From Rhodobacteraceae bacterium UBA3069 (lineage in GTDB: Bacteria > Pseudomonadota > Alphaproteobacteria > Rhodobacterales > Rhodobacteraceae), in NCBI GenBank assembly GCA_002366795.1, contig DFBX01000028.1, forward strand, positions 1 to 12,469: a DNA stretch of 12,469 nt, written 5' to 3'. Below, one piece after another: positions 1-5,474 of the stretch. Each line of letters starts with the position of its first letter. The first letter of the stretch is position 1. Below the pieces are notes generated by a model. It did no database searches, was not told the origin of the DNA, and saw only the letters and a list, made by a program, of their open reading frames with translations. The position numbers were made by a program, and so were the translations under genes.

Positions 1-239
1 CCCTTCCAGCCGTCGTAGGCAACAGAATCCCAACCCTCAGCCAGATACTGCTTATGCCAGCCCCGCACCGTGTCATCGTCGAGGAAAAGAACCTGCGCGA
101 CCTGCGCACACGACATCCCATCATCGAGCAACAACAGCGCATTGGCCCGACGGGCAATCCCGTGGTCTTCACGCTGACGCTTCACACAAGCCAGCAATTC
201 GAGGCGGGCGGGAGAAGAGAGAAAACTCGGGCGGATCAT
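1..239 (-). CDS. IS630-family transposase, N-terminal part (cut by window edge)
   Basis: Reading leftward from an ATG at 239, the frame stays open for 79 codons to the window edge. The protein begins MIRPSFLSSPARLELL and then shows a helix-turn-helix-like stretch (ARRANALLLLDDGMS, then AQVAQVLFLDDDTVRGW), followed by a YDGWKG segment. This is the DNA-binding N-terminal region of IS630-type (Tc1/mariner-related) transposases as I recognise them from Rhodobacteraceae. The catalytic DDE domain would lie beyond the window, so it is unknown whether the gene is intact. It lies downstream of hemF on the same strand, 111 nt after the hemF stop. An in-frame ATG at another position does not fit better; the second CAT at 241-243 is out of frame. 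Confidence in the family is good from the N-terminal pattern, but no catalytic residues are visible. Confidence 0.8.
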   Translation of the reverse strand, partial: MIRPSFLSSPARLELLACVKRQREDHGIARRANALLLLDDGMSCAQVAQVLFLDDDTVRGWHKQYLAEGWDSVAYDGWK

Positions 240-282
240 GCATCGACCTGAATCTACTACGCCTAAATCGTCAAGCAGTTCT

Positions 283-302
283 TCGGGTGTTCTCGGGTGT
301 TC
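283..302. repeat. Perfect tandem duplication of a 10-mer upstream of the transposase
   Basis: TCGGGTGTTC occurs twice back to back (283-292 and 293-302) with no mismatch. It lies 44 nt upstream of the transposase start, between that start and a good -10 box on the same strand. Seen directly in the sequence. It could be a transposase or host-factor binding site, or a simple slippage duplication in the transposase leader. Confidence 0.6.
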
Positions 303-312
303 AAGGACTCGC

Positions 313-318
313 AGTATA
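313..318 (-). promoter_or_regulatory. Candidate -10 box (TATACT) for the transposase
   Basis: On the minus strand this reads TATACT, one mismatch from TATAAT, about 75 nt upstream of the transposase ATG. The hexamer 17 nt further upstream (ATCCAA) is a poor -35. The promoter is therefore only a candidate. It would start transcription near 306 and place the tandem 10-mers in the leader. Confidence 0.35.
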
Positions 319-350
319 CCACATTCATTAAGTGCTTGGATTTTACGTCA

Positions 351-1241
351 TCACACCCATTTCGCAAGCGGTGGAAGGCTCATCAGAACCGCGTTGGCAT
401 CATGACCGGTTTCCAGCCCAAACTTGGTGCCGCGATCATAGACAAGGTTGTATTCCGTATAAAGCCCGCGGTGAATCAGCTGCGCATCCTTATCCGCATC
501 GGTCCAGTTCTCTACGCGGCGCTTTTCGATCAGCGGCACAAAGGCGGGCAGAAAAGCGCGGCCCACATCCTGGATAAAGACGAAATCCGCCTCCCAATCG
601 CCGGTGTTGTGATCGTCCAGAAAGATGCCGCCGACGCCGCGCGCACGGTGGCGGTGCGGGATATAGAAATACTCGTCCGCCCATGCCTTGAACCGCGGGT
701 AATAGGACGGGTCATGCTTGTCGCAATACGCCTTTTGGGTGGCGTGGAAATGCGCCGTATCCTCGGGGTATTCGATGCAAGGGTTCAGGTCGGACCCGCC
801 GCCGAACCACCATGCGTGTGGCGTCCAGAACATGCGGGTGTTCATGTGAACGGCAGGGCAATGCGGATTTTGCATATGCGCCACAAGGCTGATGCCACTG
901 GCCCAGAACCGCGGGTCACTGTCCATGCCGGCCACGCCGCGTGCGGCCATGGCCTTTTGCGCGCGCTCGCCCAACTGGCCATATACGGTCGAAACATTGA
1001 CCCCCACCTTTTCAAAGACGCGGCCGCCGCGCATCACGCTCATCAACCCGCCGCCCGCGTCACCGCCATCTTCGGCCTGCCGCTTGGTTTCCGTCACTTC
1101 GAACCGGCCCGGCGCGGCATCGGACAGCGGGCCGGTGTCATGGCTGTCTTCCAATGCTTCAAAGGCGGTCACGATCTCGTCGCGCAGGGTGCGGAACCAT
1201 GCGCTTGCGCGGGTTTTCTGGGATTCGAATTTGTTGGTCAT
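351..1241 (-). CDS. hemF: Oxygen-dependent coproporphyrinogen-III oxidase HemF
   Basis: Catalyses oxidative decarboxylation of coproporphyrinogen III to protoporphyrinogen IX with O2, a late cytoplasmic step of haem synthesis. The 296-residue product carries the family hallmarks in order: GGxxxVMRGGRVFEKVGVN (about 64-82), the HMNTR block with His132 (132-136), WWFGGGSDLNP (144-154), YPRFKAWADEYF (181-192), RGVGGIFLDD (201-210) and YNLVYDRGTKFGLETG (264-279). The ATG at 1241 is preferred because GGAG sits 7 nt upstream; an in-frame ATG at 1256 would add five residues but lacks such a site. Total length matches the E. coli protein (about 299 aa), but the N-terminus is longer. The C-terminus ends at LPPLAKWV, about 20 residues short of the E. 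coli/eukaryotic tail. I believe alphaproteobacterial HemF is naturally short here, though that is from memory. Divergent from the MBL gene. Confidence 0.96.
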   Translation of the reverse strand: MTNKFESQKTRASAWFRTLRDEIVTAFEALEDSHDTGPLSDAAPGRFEVTETKRQAEDGGDAGGGLMSVMRGGRVFEKVGVNVSTVYGQLGERAQKAMAARGVAGMDSDPRFWASGISLVAHMQNPHCPAVHMNTRMFWTPHAWWFGGGSDLNPCIEYPEDTAHFHATQKAYCDKHDPSYYPRFKAWADEYFYIPHRHRARGVGGIFLDDHNTGDWEADFVFIQDVGRAFLPAFVPLIEKRRVENWTDADKDAQLIHRGLYTEYNLVYDRGTKFGLETGHDANAVLMSLPPLAKWV

Positions 1242-1285
1242 CGGGGTCTCCGTCATGCTTGGGAAGGGGTCTAACAGGCGCGCAG

Positions 1286-1306
1286 TCGCGGCGCAAAGGG
1301 CCGCGA
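1286..1306. other. 7-bp inverted repeat in the hemF leader region
   Basis: TCGCGGC (1286-1292) and GCCGCGA (1300-1306) form a perfect 7-bp stem around a 7-nt spacer. It lies about 45 nt upstream of the hemF ATG, between the divergent genes. It could be an RNA hairpin in the hemF leader or an operator, and nothing in the sequence decides between them. In DNA of this GC content, such a stem can also arise by chance. Confidence 0.3.
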
Positions 1307-1323
1307 TGCCGCGCCCTGACATC

Positions 1324-1351
1324 TTGATAATGGAATATGACACCCTAACTA
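1324..1351 (+). promoter_or_regulatory. Candidate sigma70-type promoter for the MBL-fold gene
   Basis: TTGATA (1324-1329) and TAACTA (1346-1351) are separated by 16 nt. They lie in the only AT-rich part of the 142-bp hemF/MBL intergenic region and would give a leader of about 25 nt before the ATG at 1384. The fit to consensus is moderate. The hemF promoter must lie in the same region on the other strand, but I could not place it. Confidence 0.4.
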
Positions 1352-1383
1352 TTTTGAAACTTGGACACAGAGCAGAGCAATAC

Positions 1384-2217
1384 ATGACCCCGATCGTCAC
1401 CCCCTTTTGGGACAAGACCACAGGCAGCTGGCAATACGTGGTATATGATCCGGCCACGATGAAAGGCGCGATCATCGACCCGGTGCTGGATTTCGATGCA
1501 AAGGCGGGGGCGATCAGCACCGATTCCGCCCGCGCCCTGCTGGAATTCGTTCTGGCCGAAGGGATCAAGGTGGAATGGATCCTCGACACGCACCCCCACG
1601 CCGACCACTTTTCCGCCGCGCAGTGGCTGTCGGATCAGCTTGGCGGCGTCAAGCGCGGCATAGGCGAGAAAGTGACCGGCGTGCAGCGCCTTTGGGCCAA
1701 GATTTACAACACCCCCGACCTGCCCGTGGACGGCCAACAGTGGGACCATCTGTTTGCCGATGACGAGACGTTCAAGATCGGTGAAATGCCGGTGCGGGTG
1801 ATCTTTTCCCCCGGTCACACGCTGGCCTCGGTCAGCTATCTGATCGGGGATGCGTGCTTTGTGCATGATACGTTCATGATGCCCGATGTCGGAACGTCGC
1901 GCGCGGATTTTCCGGGCGGATCGTCCGCCGATCTGTATGACACGCTGATGCGGATTCTGGCCCTGCCGGATGACACGCGGCTATATGTGGGCCACGACTA
2001 TGCCGACGGGCGAGAGGCGCAATGCATGGCCACCGTCGCCGAGCAACGAAGCAATAACAAGCACTTGCATGATGGGCCGGACAAAGAGACCTATCAAGAA
2101 CGGCGTGACGGGCGCGATGCGACGCTGCCCCTGCCCAACCTGATGTTGGCGGCCTTGCAGGTGAATATCCGCGGCGGGTGCCCCCCGCGCCCGAAGACAA
2201 CGGCCGCAGCTACCTGA
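1384..2217 (+). CDS. MBL-fold metallo-hydrolase, Blh/persulfide-dioxygenase-like, C-terminus frameshifted
   Basis: Metallo-beta-lactamase-fold protein resembling the Blh/ETHE1 branch (glyoxalase-II-like; several members are sulfur or persulfide dioxygenases). Metal ligands are visible: THPHADH (His70, His72, Asp74, His75), SPGH (His145), VHDT (Asp162) and GHD (His204). The GTSRADFPGG segment (170-179) matches the substrate-side Arg/Asp-Phe motif of the Blh group. The ATG at 1384 gives the MTPIVTPFWD start expected for the family; upstream in-frame ATGs overlap the likely promoter. As read, the protein is 277 aa and ends in an atypical PPRPKTTAAAT tail. Shifting -1 at six C (2181-2186) restores the expected ending (GRSYLKVPL...) to a TAG at 2247-2249. 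The activity is inferred from family resemblance. No rhodanese, ArsR-type or sulfide:quinone reductase gene is adjacent to support a sulfur role. Confidence 0.88.
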   Translation: MTPIVTPFWDKTTGSWQYVVYDPATMKGAIIDPVLDFDAKAGAISTDSARALLEFVLAEGIKVEWILDTHPHADHFSAAQWLSDQLGGVKRGIGEKVTGVQRLWAKIYNTPDLPVDGQQWDHLFADDETFKIGEMPVRVIFSPGHTLASVSYLIGDACFVHDTFMMPDVGTSRADFPGGSSADLYDTLMRILALPDDTRLYVGHDYADGREAQCMATVAEQRSNNKHLHDGPDKETYQERRDGRDATLPLPNLMLAALQVNIRGGCPPRPKTTAAAT

Positions 2218-2249
2218 AGGTTCCGCTGGATTATTTCGAACCGCGCTAG
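2187..2249 (+). pseudogene. Out-of-frame 3' end of the MBL-fold gene
   Basis: In the frame beginning GCG at 2187, the sequence encodes APEDNGRSYLKVPLDYF and three more residues before TAG (2247-2249). This is the C-terminal tail normally joined to the LPNLMLAALQVNIRGG segment of Blh-like proteins. It is separated from the main frame by a single base (-1). Either one C (or another base) was lost nearby, the assembly miscounts the homopolymer, or ribosomes slip at C CCC CCG. It is marked as a broken end rather than a separate gene. Confidence 0.7.
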
Positions 2250-2261
2250 CCGCTGGCGGGC

Positions 2262-3074
2262 CTAGTGGGCCGGCGCGTGAACCGGATCGATCAGGGTGCG
2301 CCCGCCATCCACCGGAATGATCTGGCCAGTGACAAAGCCCGAGGCGGGCGCGCATAGATATTGCACCGTTTCCGCCACTTCCGAGGCAGAGGCGATGCGC
2401 CCCATCGGGGTGTGCGCCTCGATCTCCTTGCGGAAATCGGGATTGTCTTTCAGCACGTCCTGAAGGCTGGAGGACATGACCGACCCGCAGGCCACGGCAT
2501 TGACCCGGATCGCGTGCGGCGCAAGCGCCACGGCAAGCGAGCGGGTCATCTGGTCAAGCGCCGCTGTGGCGATGGAATAGCCCATCAGCCCCTCCACCGT
2601 GCGCCTCGCCGCGATCGAGCTTAGGTTCACAATGGCCCCCGCGTTGCCGCGCCCATTGCCGCTTTCGTTCTTTTCAGCCTGCTTGATCATGCGTTTCGCA
2701 ACCAGCTGCGACAGCCGCAAAGAGGTCATCATGTTCTGCTGGATCATCTGGTCCACCCCGTCGTCCTCGGGGTTCAGCGGGTCCGACAGGACGATCTGGC
2801 GCGAGGCGTTCACAAGGATATCCACCTGGTCGAAAGCATCCAGCGTGGCGGATAAAAGGTTCGCCAGCGTCAGCTTTTCACGCAGGTCACCGGCGAAATA
2901 CCGGAAATTCCGCTCGTCATCGTTTTCGCCAAGCTCGTGCTGCAACCGCCCTTCGTCCATGTCGGCAAAGATGACATTCGCGCCGCGATCCACGAAATGG
3001 CGACCGATGGCCAGCCCGATCCCGTTGGCTGCACCCGTCACGATGGCGGTCTTGCCGGAAATGGAAAACGACAT
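2262..3074 (-). CDS. Short-chain dehydrogenase/reductase-like protein lacking the catalytic Lys
   Basis: A 270-residue Rossmann-fold SDR protein. TGAANGIG (13-20) is the dinucleotide-binding glycine motif. Asp38 at the end of beta-2 (FADMD) suggests NAD(H) preference. NAS (89-91) replaces the usual NAG, Asn114 is in place, NLSS (150-153) supplies the serine, and Tyr166 is present. The residue four after the tyrosine, normally Lys of YxxxK, is Thr170 (YSIAT, codon ACA at 2567-2565). The C-terminal GFVTGQIIPVDGG (246-258) is typical of classical SDRs. The ATG at 3074 has GGAG 8 nt upstream. It lies 44 nt downstream of rsmC on the same strand and converges on the MBL gene 12 nt away. Substrate unknown. 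Loss of Lys argues against ordinary dehydrogenase catalysis; a divergent active site or a binding role is possible. Confidence 0.9.
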   Translation of the reverse strand: MSFSISGKTAIVTGAANGIGLAIGRHFVDRGANVIFADMDEGRLQHELGENDDERNFRYFAGDLREKLTLANLLSATLDAFDQVDILVNASRQIVLSDPLNPEDDGVDQMIQQNMMTSLRLSQLVAKRMIKQAEKNESGNGRGNAGAIVNLSSIAARRTVEGLMGYSIATAALDQMTRSLAVALAPHAIRVNAVACGSVMSSSLQDVLKDNPDFRKEIEAHTPMGRIASASEVAETVQYLCAPASGFVTGQIIPVDGGRTLIDPVHAPAH

Positions 3075-3118
3075 TGGGAAATCTCCAGAGTGATTCTGAG
3101 GGCCGAGCCTAGTGGATG

Positions 3119-4096
3119 CTAACGCCGCTTGCGAGACGGGCGTGAGGCCGCGACCAGTTTGAACCGGTTGTCGCCGCCGAACTCTTCGACATGGGCGAAA
3201 TGTTGGGCAAGCGCCGCCTCGTAGGGCAGGTGCCGGTTGGCAACCATCCAAAGCCGGCCATGCTGGGCAAGGTTGGCAGCCGCGTTGGCGATGAAGGCAC
3301 GGCCAAGTTCGGGTTCAGCGGCGCGACCATTGTGAAAGGGCGGGTTCATGATCACGCCGTCAAGCGCGCCATCGGCCTTCCATGTCGTGGCATCGGCCCA
3401 GTGGAATTGCGCGCGCGGGTCGGTCACGTTGATCCGGGCGCAGGTCAGCGCGGCGTGGTCCGCCTCGACCAAATGCAGGGTCTTCACGCTATCGCGGGCA
3501 AGGATGCTGCGCGCCAGATATCCCCAGCCCGCGCCGAAATCGGCCAGTTTCGCACCCAGTTTTTCGGGCAACGCCTCGGCCAGAAGGGCAGAAGCGGGAT
3601 CGACCCCGTCGGCGGAAAAAACCCCCGGCAGAGTGACGAACCCGCCATCAACCTCGCGCGGGGTATCCGGCAGCGCCCAATCGGCGACATCCGCATTGCG
3701 CAGCACGAACAGCTTGCCATGGGCCTTGTTCACGGGGCCGGACACCTCGCCCCTGCCGCGCGCGGCTTTCAGAAGGGAATCGATGCCGTCGGTCTTGGCC
3801 CCGTCCACGACAACGACCGGCGCAATGGCCGCCGCCTGCGCGATCAGCCCGCGCGCCAGTTCCTTGGAGCGGGGCAGGATCACCACGGCCAAGTCGGCTT
3901 CTTCGGGCAGATCCGGCCCGGCGATCAGGCTAAGGGCAGTCAGCGCGTCCACGTCGGGGCGTTGCCCGGTGACAACCTGCACGGCCCCGCCGAGATCGGA
4001 CAGGTCATCATCCGCACGCGCGCCCAAAACGACGATGCGGTCGGGCAGGTCGAACAGGCGCCCATCAAGCGCCAGAGAGATACGGGGATGGCTCAT
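3119..4096 (-). CDS. rsmC: RsmC-like 16S rRNA (guanine-N2) methyltransferase
   Basis: A class I SAM-dependent methyltransferase of 325 aa, close to the length of E. coli RsmC, which methylates G1207 of 16S rRNA in the 30S subunit. The C-terminal half holds the catalytic domain: motif I LADFGAGWGYLA (184-195), an acidic VEAD after beta-2 (210-213) and the amino-methyltransferase signature NPPFH (251-255). Family landmarks KAHGKLFVL (124-132) and LPGVFSADGVD (156-166) precede it. The N-terminal half is a degenerate methyltransferase-like domain, as in RsmC. The basic tail SRKRR may help RNA binding. The ATG at 4096 lies 9 nt after the clpS stop, so the two are probably co-transcribed. The exact guanine target is inferred from the family; RsmD-like alternatives are much shorter. 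Confidence 0.88.
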   Translation of the reverse strand: MSHPRISLALDGRLFDLPDRIVVLGARADDDLSDLGGAVQVVTGQRPDVDALTALSLIAGPDLPEEADLAVVILPRSKELARGLIAQAAAIAPVVVVDGAKTDGIDSLLKAARGRGEVSGPVNKAHGKLFVLRNADVADWALPDTPREVDGGFVTLPGVFSADGVDPASALLAEALPEKLGAKLADFGAGWGYLARSILARDSVKTLHLVEADHAALTCARINVTDPRAQFHWADATTWKADGALDGVIMNPPFHNGRAAEPELGRAFIANAAANLAQHGRLWMVANRHLPYEAALAQHFAHVEEFGGDNRFKLVAASRPSRKRR

Positions 4097-4105
4097 ATGC
4101 GAGGG

Positions 4106-4438
4106 TTATTCCCGTTCCATCGTGCATTGCAAGGGGTGTTGGTGCTGACGCGCCCGATCCATCACCTGCGTCACCTTGGTTTCGGCGATCTCGTGGCTGA
4201 ACACGCCAACCACGGCCAAACCCTTTTTATGCACGGTCAGCATGATCTCGAACGCCTGCGCGTGGTTCATGCCAAAGAAGCGTTCCAACACATGCACGAC
4301 GAATTCCATCGGCGTGTAATCGTCGTTCAGCAGCATCACTTTATATAGCGGCGGGCGTTTGGTGCGCGGCTTCACTTCGACAATGACCGCGCCATCGCCT
4401 TCGTCGTCCTTGTCGGACATCATCACGATTGGTCTCAT
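4106..4438 (-). CDS. clpS: ATP-dependent Clp protease adaptor ClpS
   Basis: ClpS binds proteins with bulky N-terminal residues (N-end rule) and passes them to ClpA of the ClpAP protease. The conserved core is plain: LLNDDYTPMEFVVHVLERFF (36-55), with Asn38, Asp39 and Met44 for N-degron recognition. TVHKKG follows (His70), then GVFSHEIAETKV (78-89). Length 110 aa fits the family. The start is uncertain: ATGs at 4438, 4423 and 4420 all give good lengths and none has a strong ribosome-binding site; 4438 was taken as the longest sensible one. A frame extension upstream to 4540 runs into the likely promoter. It leads the clpS-rsmC-SDR run and is divergent from a HAD gene. clpA is not in the window. 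Confidence 0.95.
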   Translation of the reverse strand: MRPIVMMSDKDDEGDGAVIVEVKPRTKRPPLYKVMLLNDDYTPMEFVVHVLERFFGMNHAQAFEIMLTVHKKGLAVVGVFSHEIAETKVTQVMDRARQHQHPLQCTMERE

Positions 4439-4482
4439 ATGGTCCGGGTTCCGATGGTTGTGGTTTCGCGCCATGCGCTGTC

Positions 4483-4489
4483 TATATAA
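4483..4489. promoter_or_regulatory. AT-rich TATATAA box between divergent clpS and the HAD gene
   Basis: TATATAA stands out in a GC-rich 110-bp divergent intergenic region. Read rightward it could be the -10 of the HAD gene (ATG at 4549); read leftward (TTATATA) it could be the -10 of clpS. No good -35 is visible for either direction at 16-18 nt, so both are tentative. Confidence 0.35.
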
Positions 4490-4548
4490 CCTTTGAGCGC
4501 CGATGGAAAAGAGGGAGCGGGCCAGTTCGCCCCTTATCAAAGGACATC

Positions 4549-5247
4549 ATGGTTAAGAATCTTACTACAATCGCCTTCGATGCAGACGATACACTGTGGC
4601 AGAACGAGCGTTTTTTCCGCCTGACACAGGACCGTTTTGCCGACCTGCTGAAGGATCACACGGATCCCGACCACCTGCTGGACCGCCTGCTGGAGGCCGA
4701 GCGCCGCAACATCGGTCACTATGGATTCGGCATCAAGGGGTTCGTTCTGTCGATGATCGAAACCGCGATCGAAGTGACAGAGCAGCGCGTGCCTGCCTCG
4801 GTCATCGCGGAATTGATCGCGGCGGGGCAGGACATGCTGGGCCACCCCATCGAACTGCTGCCCCATGCCCGCGAAGCCGTCGCAGCGGTGTCGAATTCGC
4901 ACCACGTTCTGCTGATCACCAAGGGCGACCTGCTGGACCAGGAACGCAAGCTGGCACAATCGGGGCTGGGGGAATTGTTCGACGATGTGCAGATCGTATC
5001 GGCCAAGACCCGCCCCGTTTACGAGGGCATCTTTTCCCCCACCGGCGGCGCGGAACGGGCGATGATGGTGGGCAATTCCATGAAGTCGGATGTGGTGCCC
5101 ATGGTCGAGGCTGGCGGCTGGGGCGTCTTCATACCCCACGGGCTGACATGGGCGCTGGAAGAGGCCGCGGCCCCCGTCGGATCGGACAGGTTCCATGAAT
5201 TGGCCGATCTGGGCACCCTGCCCGATCTGGTGGCGAATATCGGCTGA
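4549..5247 (+). CDS. HAD-superfamily hydrolase (YjjG-like phosphatase)
   Basis: A 232-residue haloacid-dehalogenase-fold protein with all four motifs: I, FDADDTLW (Asp11 nucleophile, Asp13 acid/base); II, LLITKGD (Thr124); III, Lys153 in SAKTRP; IV, MMVGNSMKSD (Asp181). A helical cap of about 100 residues between motifs I and II is of the C1 type. Family members are phosphatases of small phosphorylated metabolites or nucleotides in the cytoplasm; the substrate cannot be read from sequence. The ATG at 4549 is supported by AAAGGA 4 nt upstream; the reading frame extends further upstream into the clpS promoter and gene, which is not believable. It is divergent from clpS. The next plus-strand gene is 227 nt away, so it is probably transcribed alone. 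Confidence 0.9.
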   Translation: MVKNLTTIAFDADDTLWQNERFFRLTQDRFADLLKDHTDPDHLLDRLLEAERRNIGHYGFGIKGFVLSMIETAIEVTEQRVPASVIAELIAAGQDMLGHPIELLPHAREAVAAVSNSHHVLLITKGDLLDQERKLAQSGLGELFDDVQIVSAKTRPVYEGIFSPTGGAERAMMVGNSMKSDVVPMVEAGGWGVFIPHGLTWALEEAAAPVGSDRFHELADLGTLPDLVANIG

Positions 5248-5261
5248 ACCACGGCACGCGG

Positions 5262-5293
5262 GGCAAAAAATTCTTTGCCACATTCCTGCCACA
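5262..5293. repeat. Near-palindrome and 11-bp-spaced direct repeats after the HAD gene
   Basis: GGCAAA (5262-5267) and TTTGCC (5274-5279) bracket AAATTC in an 18-bp near-palindrome. Overlapping it, TGCCACA occurs at 5276-5282 and again at 5287-5293. The 11-bp period would put both copies on about the same face of the helix. It lies 15-46 nt after the HAD stop and about 180 nt upstream of the carboxypeptidase start. It could be an operator, or the palindrome could be a weak transcript-end hairpin. Seen directly; function unknown. Confidence 0.4.
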
Positions 5294-5305
5294 ATCGCCT
5301 CTATT

Positions 5306-5328
5306 GGGGCGCGGATGGCCCGCGCCCC
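5306..5328 (+). terminator. 9-bp GC hairpin, possible terminator of the HAD gene (no U-tract)
   Basis: GGGGCGCGG (5306-5314) pairs perfectly with CCGCGCCCC (5320-5328) around a 5-nt loop. It lies 58 nt after the HAD stop. No T-run follows on the plus strand, so it is not a classical intrinsic terminator. It may still stabilise or end the HAD transcript. Confidence 0.4.
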
Positions 5329-5431
5329 CCACATCTAGCGCAACACTTTCGGGACGCCTTCAAAGGCTTGAAAATCCATACTTTATCGGGGGCGGGTCTT
5401 ATGTTAGCCTTATTGCAAATAAAGTGACCGA

Positions 5432-5445
5432 CCGGGAAAACCCGG
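5432..5445 (+). promoter_or_regulatory. CCGGG-AAAA-CCCGG hairpin in the carboxypeptidase leader
   Basis: A perfect 5-bp stem with an AAAA loop ends 29 nt upstream of the GTG start. It sits between an AT-rich stretch (about 5368-5425, the probable promoter region, no clear hexamer pair) and the start codon. It may affect translation of the GTG-started message. Small stems like this also occur by chance, so confidence is low. Confidence 0.3.
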
Positions 5446-5474
5446 CGGCTTGAGGCAGAAAAGGCAGTGATCTC

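Larger units (their letters stand above)
1..350 (-). mobile_element. IS630-like insertion sequence, partial; end not precisely placed
   Basis: Inferred from the partial transposase. The element's transposase-proximal end must lie between the start codon (239) and the hemF stop (351-353). IS630 elements target TA dinucleotides. Candidate TA sites in this stretch are around 315-318, 329-330 and 343-344, and none can be chosen without the other end of the element. A GC-poor 338-356 segment ending in ATCACAC could be a terminal inverted repeat, but its partner is outside the window. The right boundary given here is therefore only an upper limit. Confidence 0.45.

Noticed and set aside
297..1274. 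Long plus-strand ORF opposite hemF (and the 351-1589 minus frame extending beyond the hemF start)
   Set aside because: The plus ORF is an antisense shadow of hemF in GC-rich DNA. The extra N-terminal part of the minus frame beyond 1256 is antisense to the MBL gene and its promoter and has no homology to HemF.
1242..1383. Search for an FNR or sulfide-responsive (BigR/SqrR) operator between hemF and the MBL gene
   Set aside because: TTGATAATGG... matches only one half of an FNR site, and no clear dyad of the ATTC-N8-GAAT type was found.
3191..4348. 385-codon plus-strand ORF opposite rsmC and clpS
   Set aside because: It is antisense to two clearly recognised genes with intact motifs, and its composition is typical of a shadow frame.
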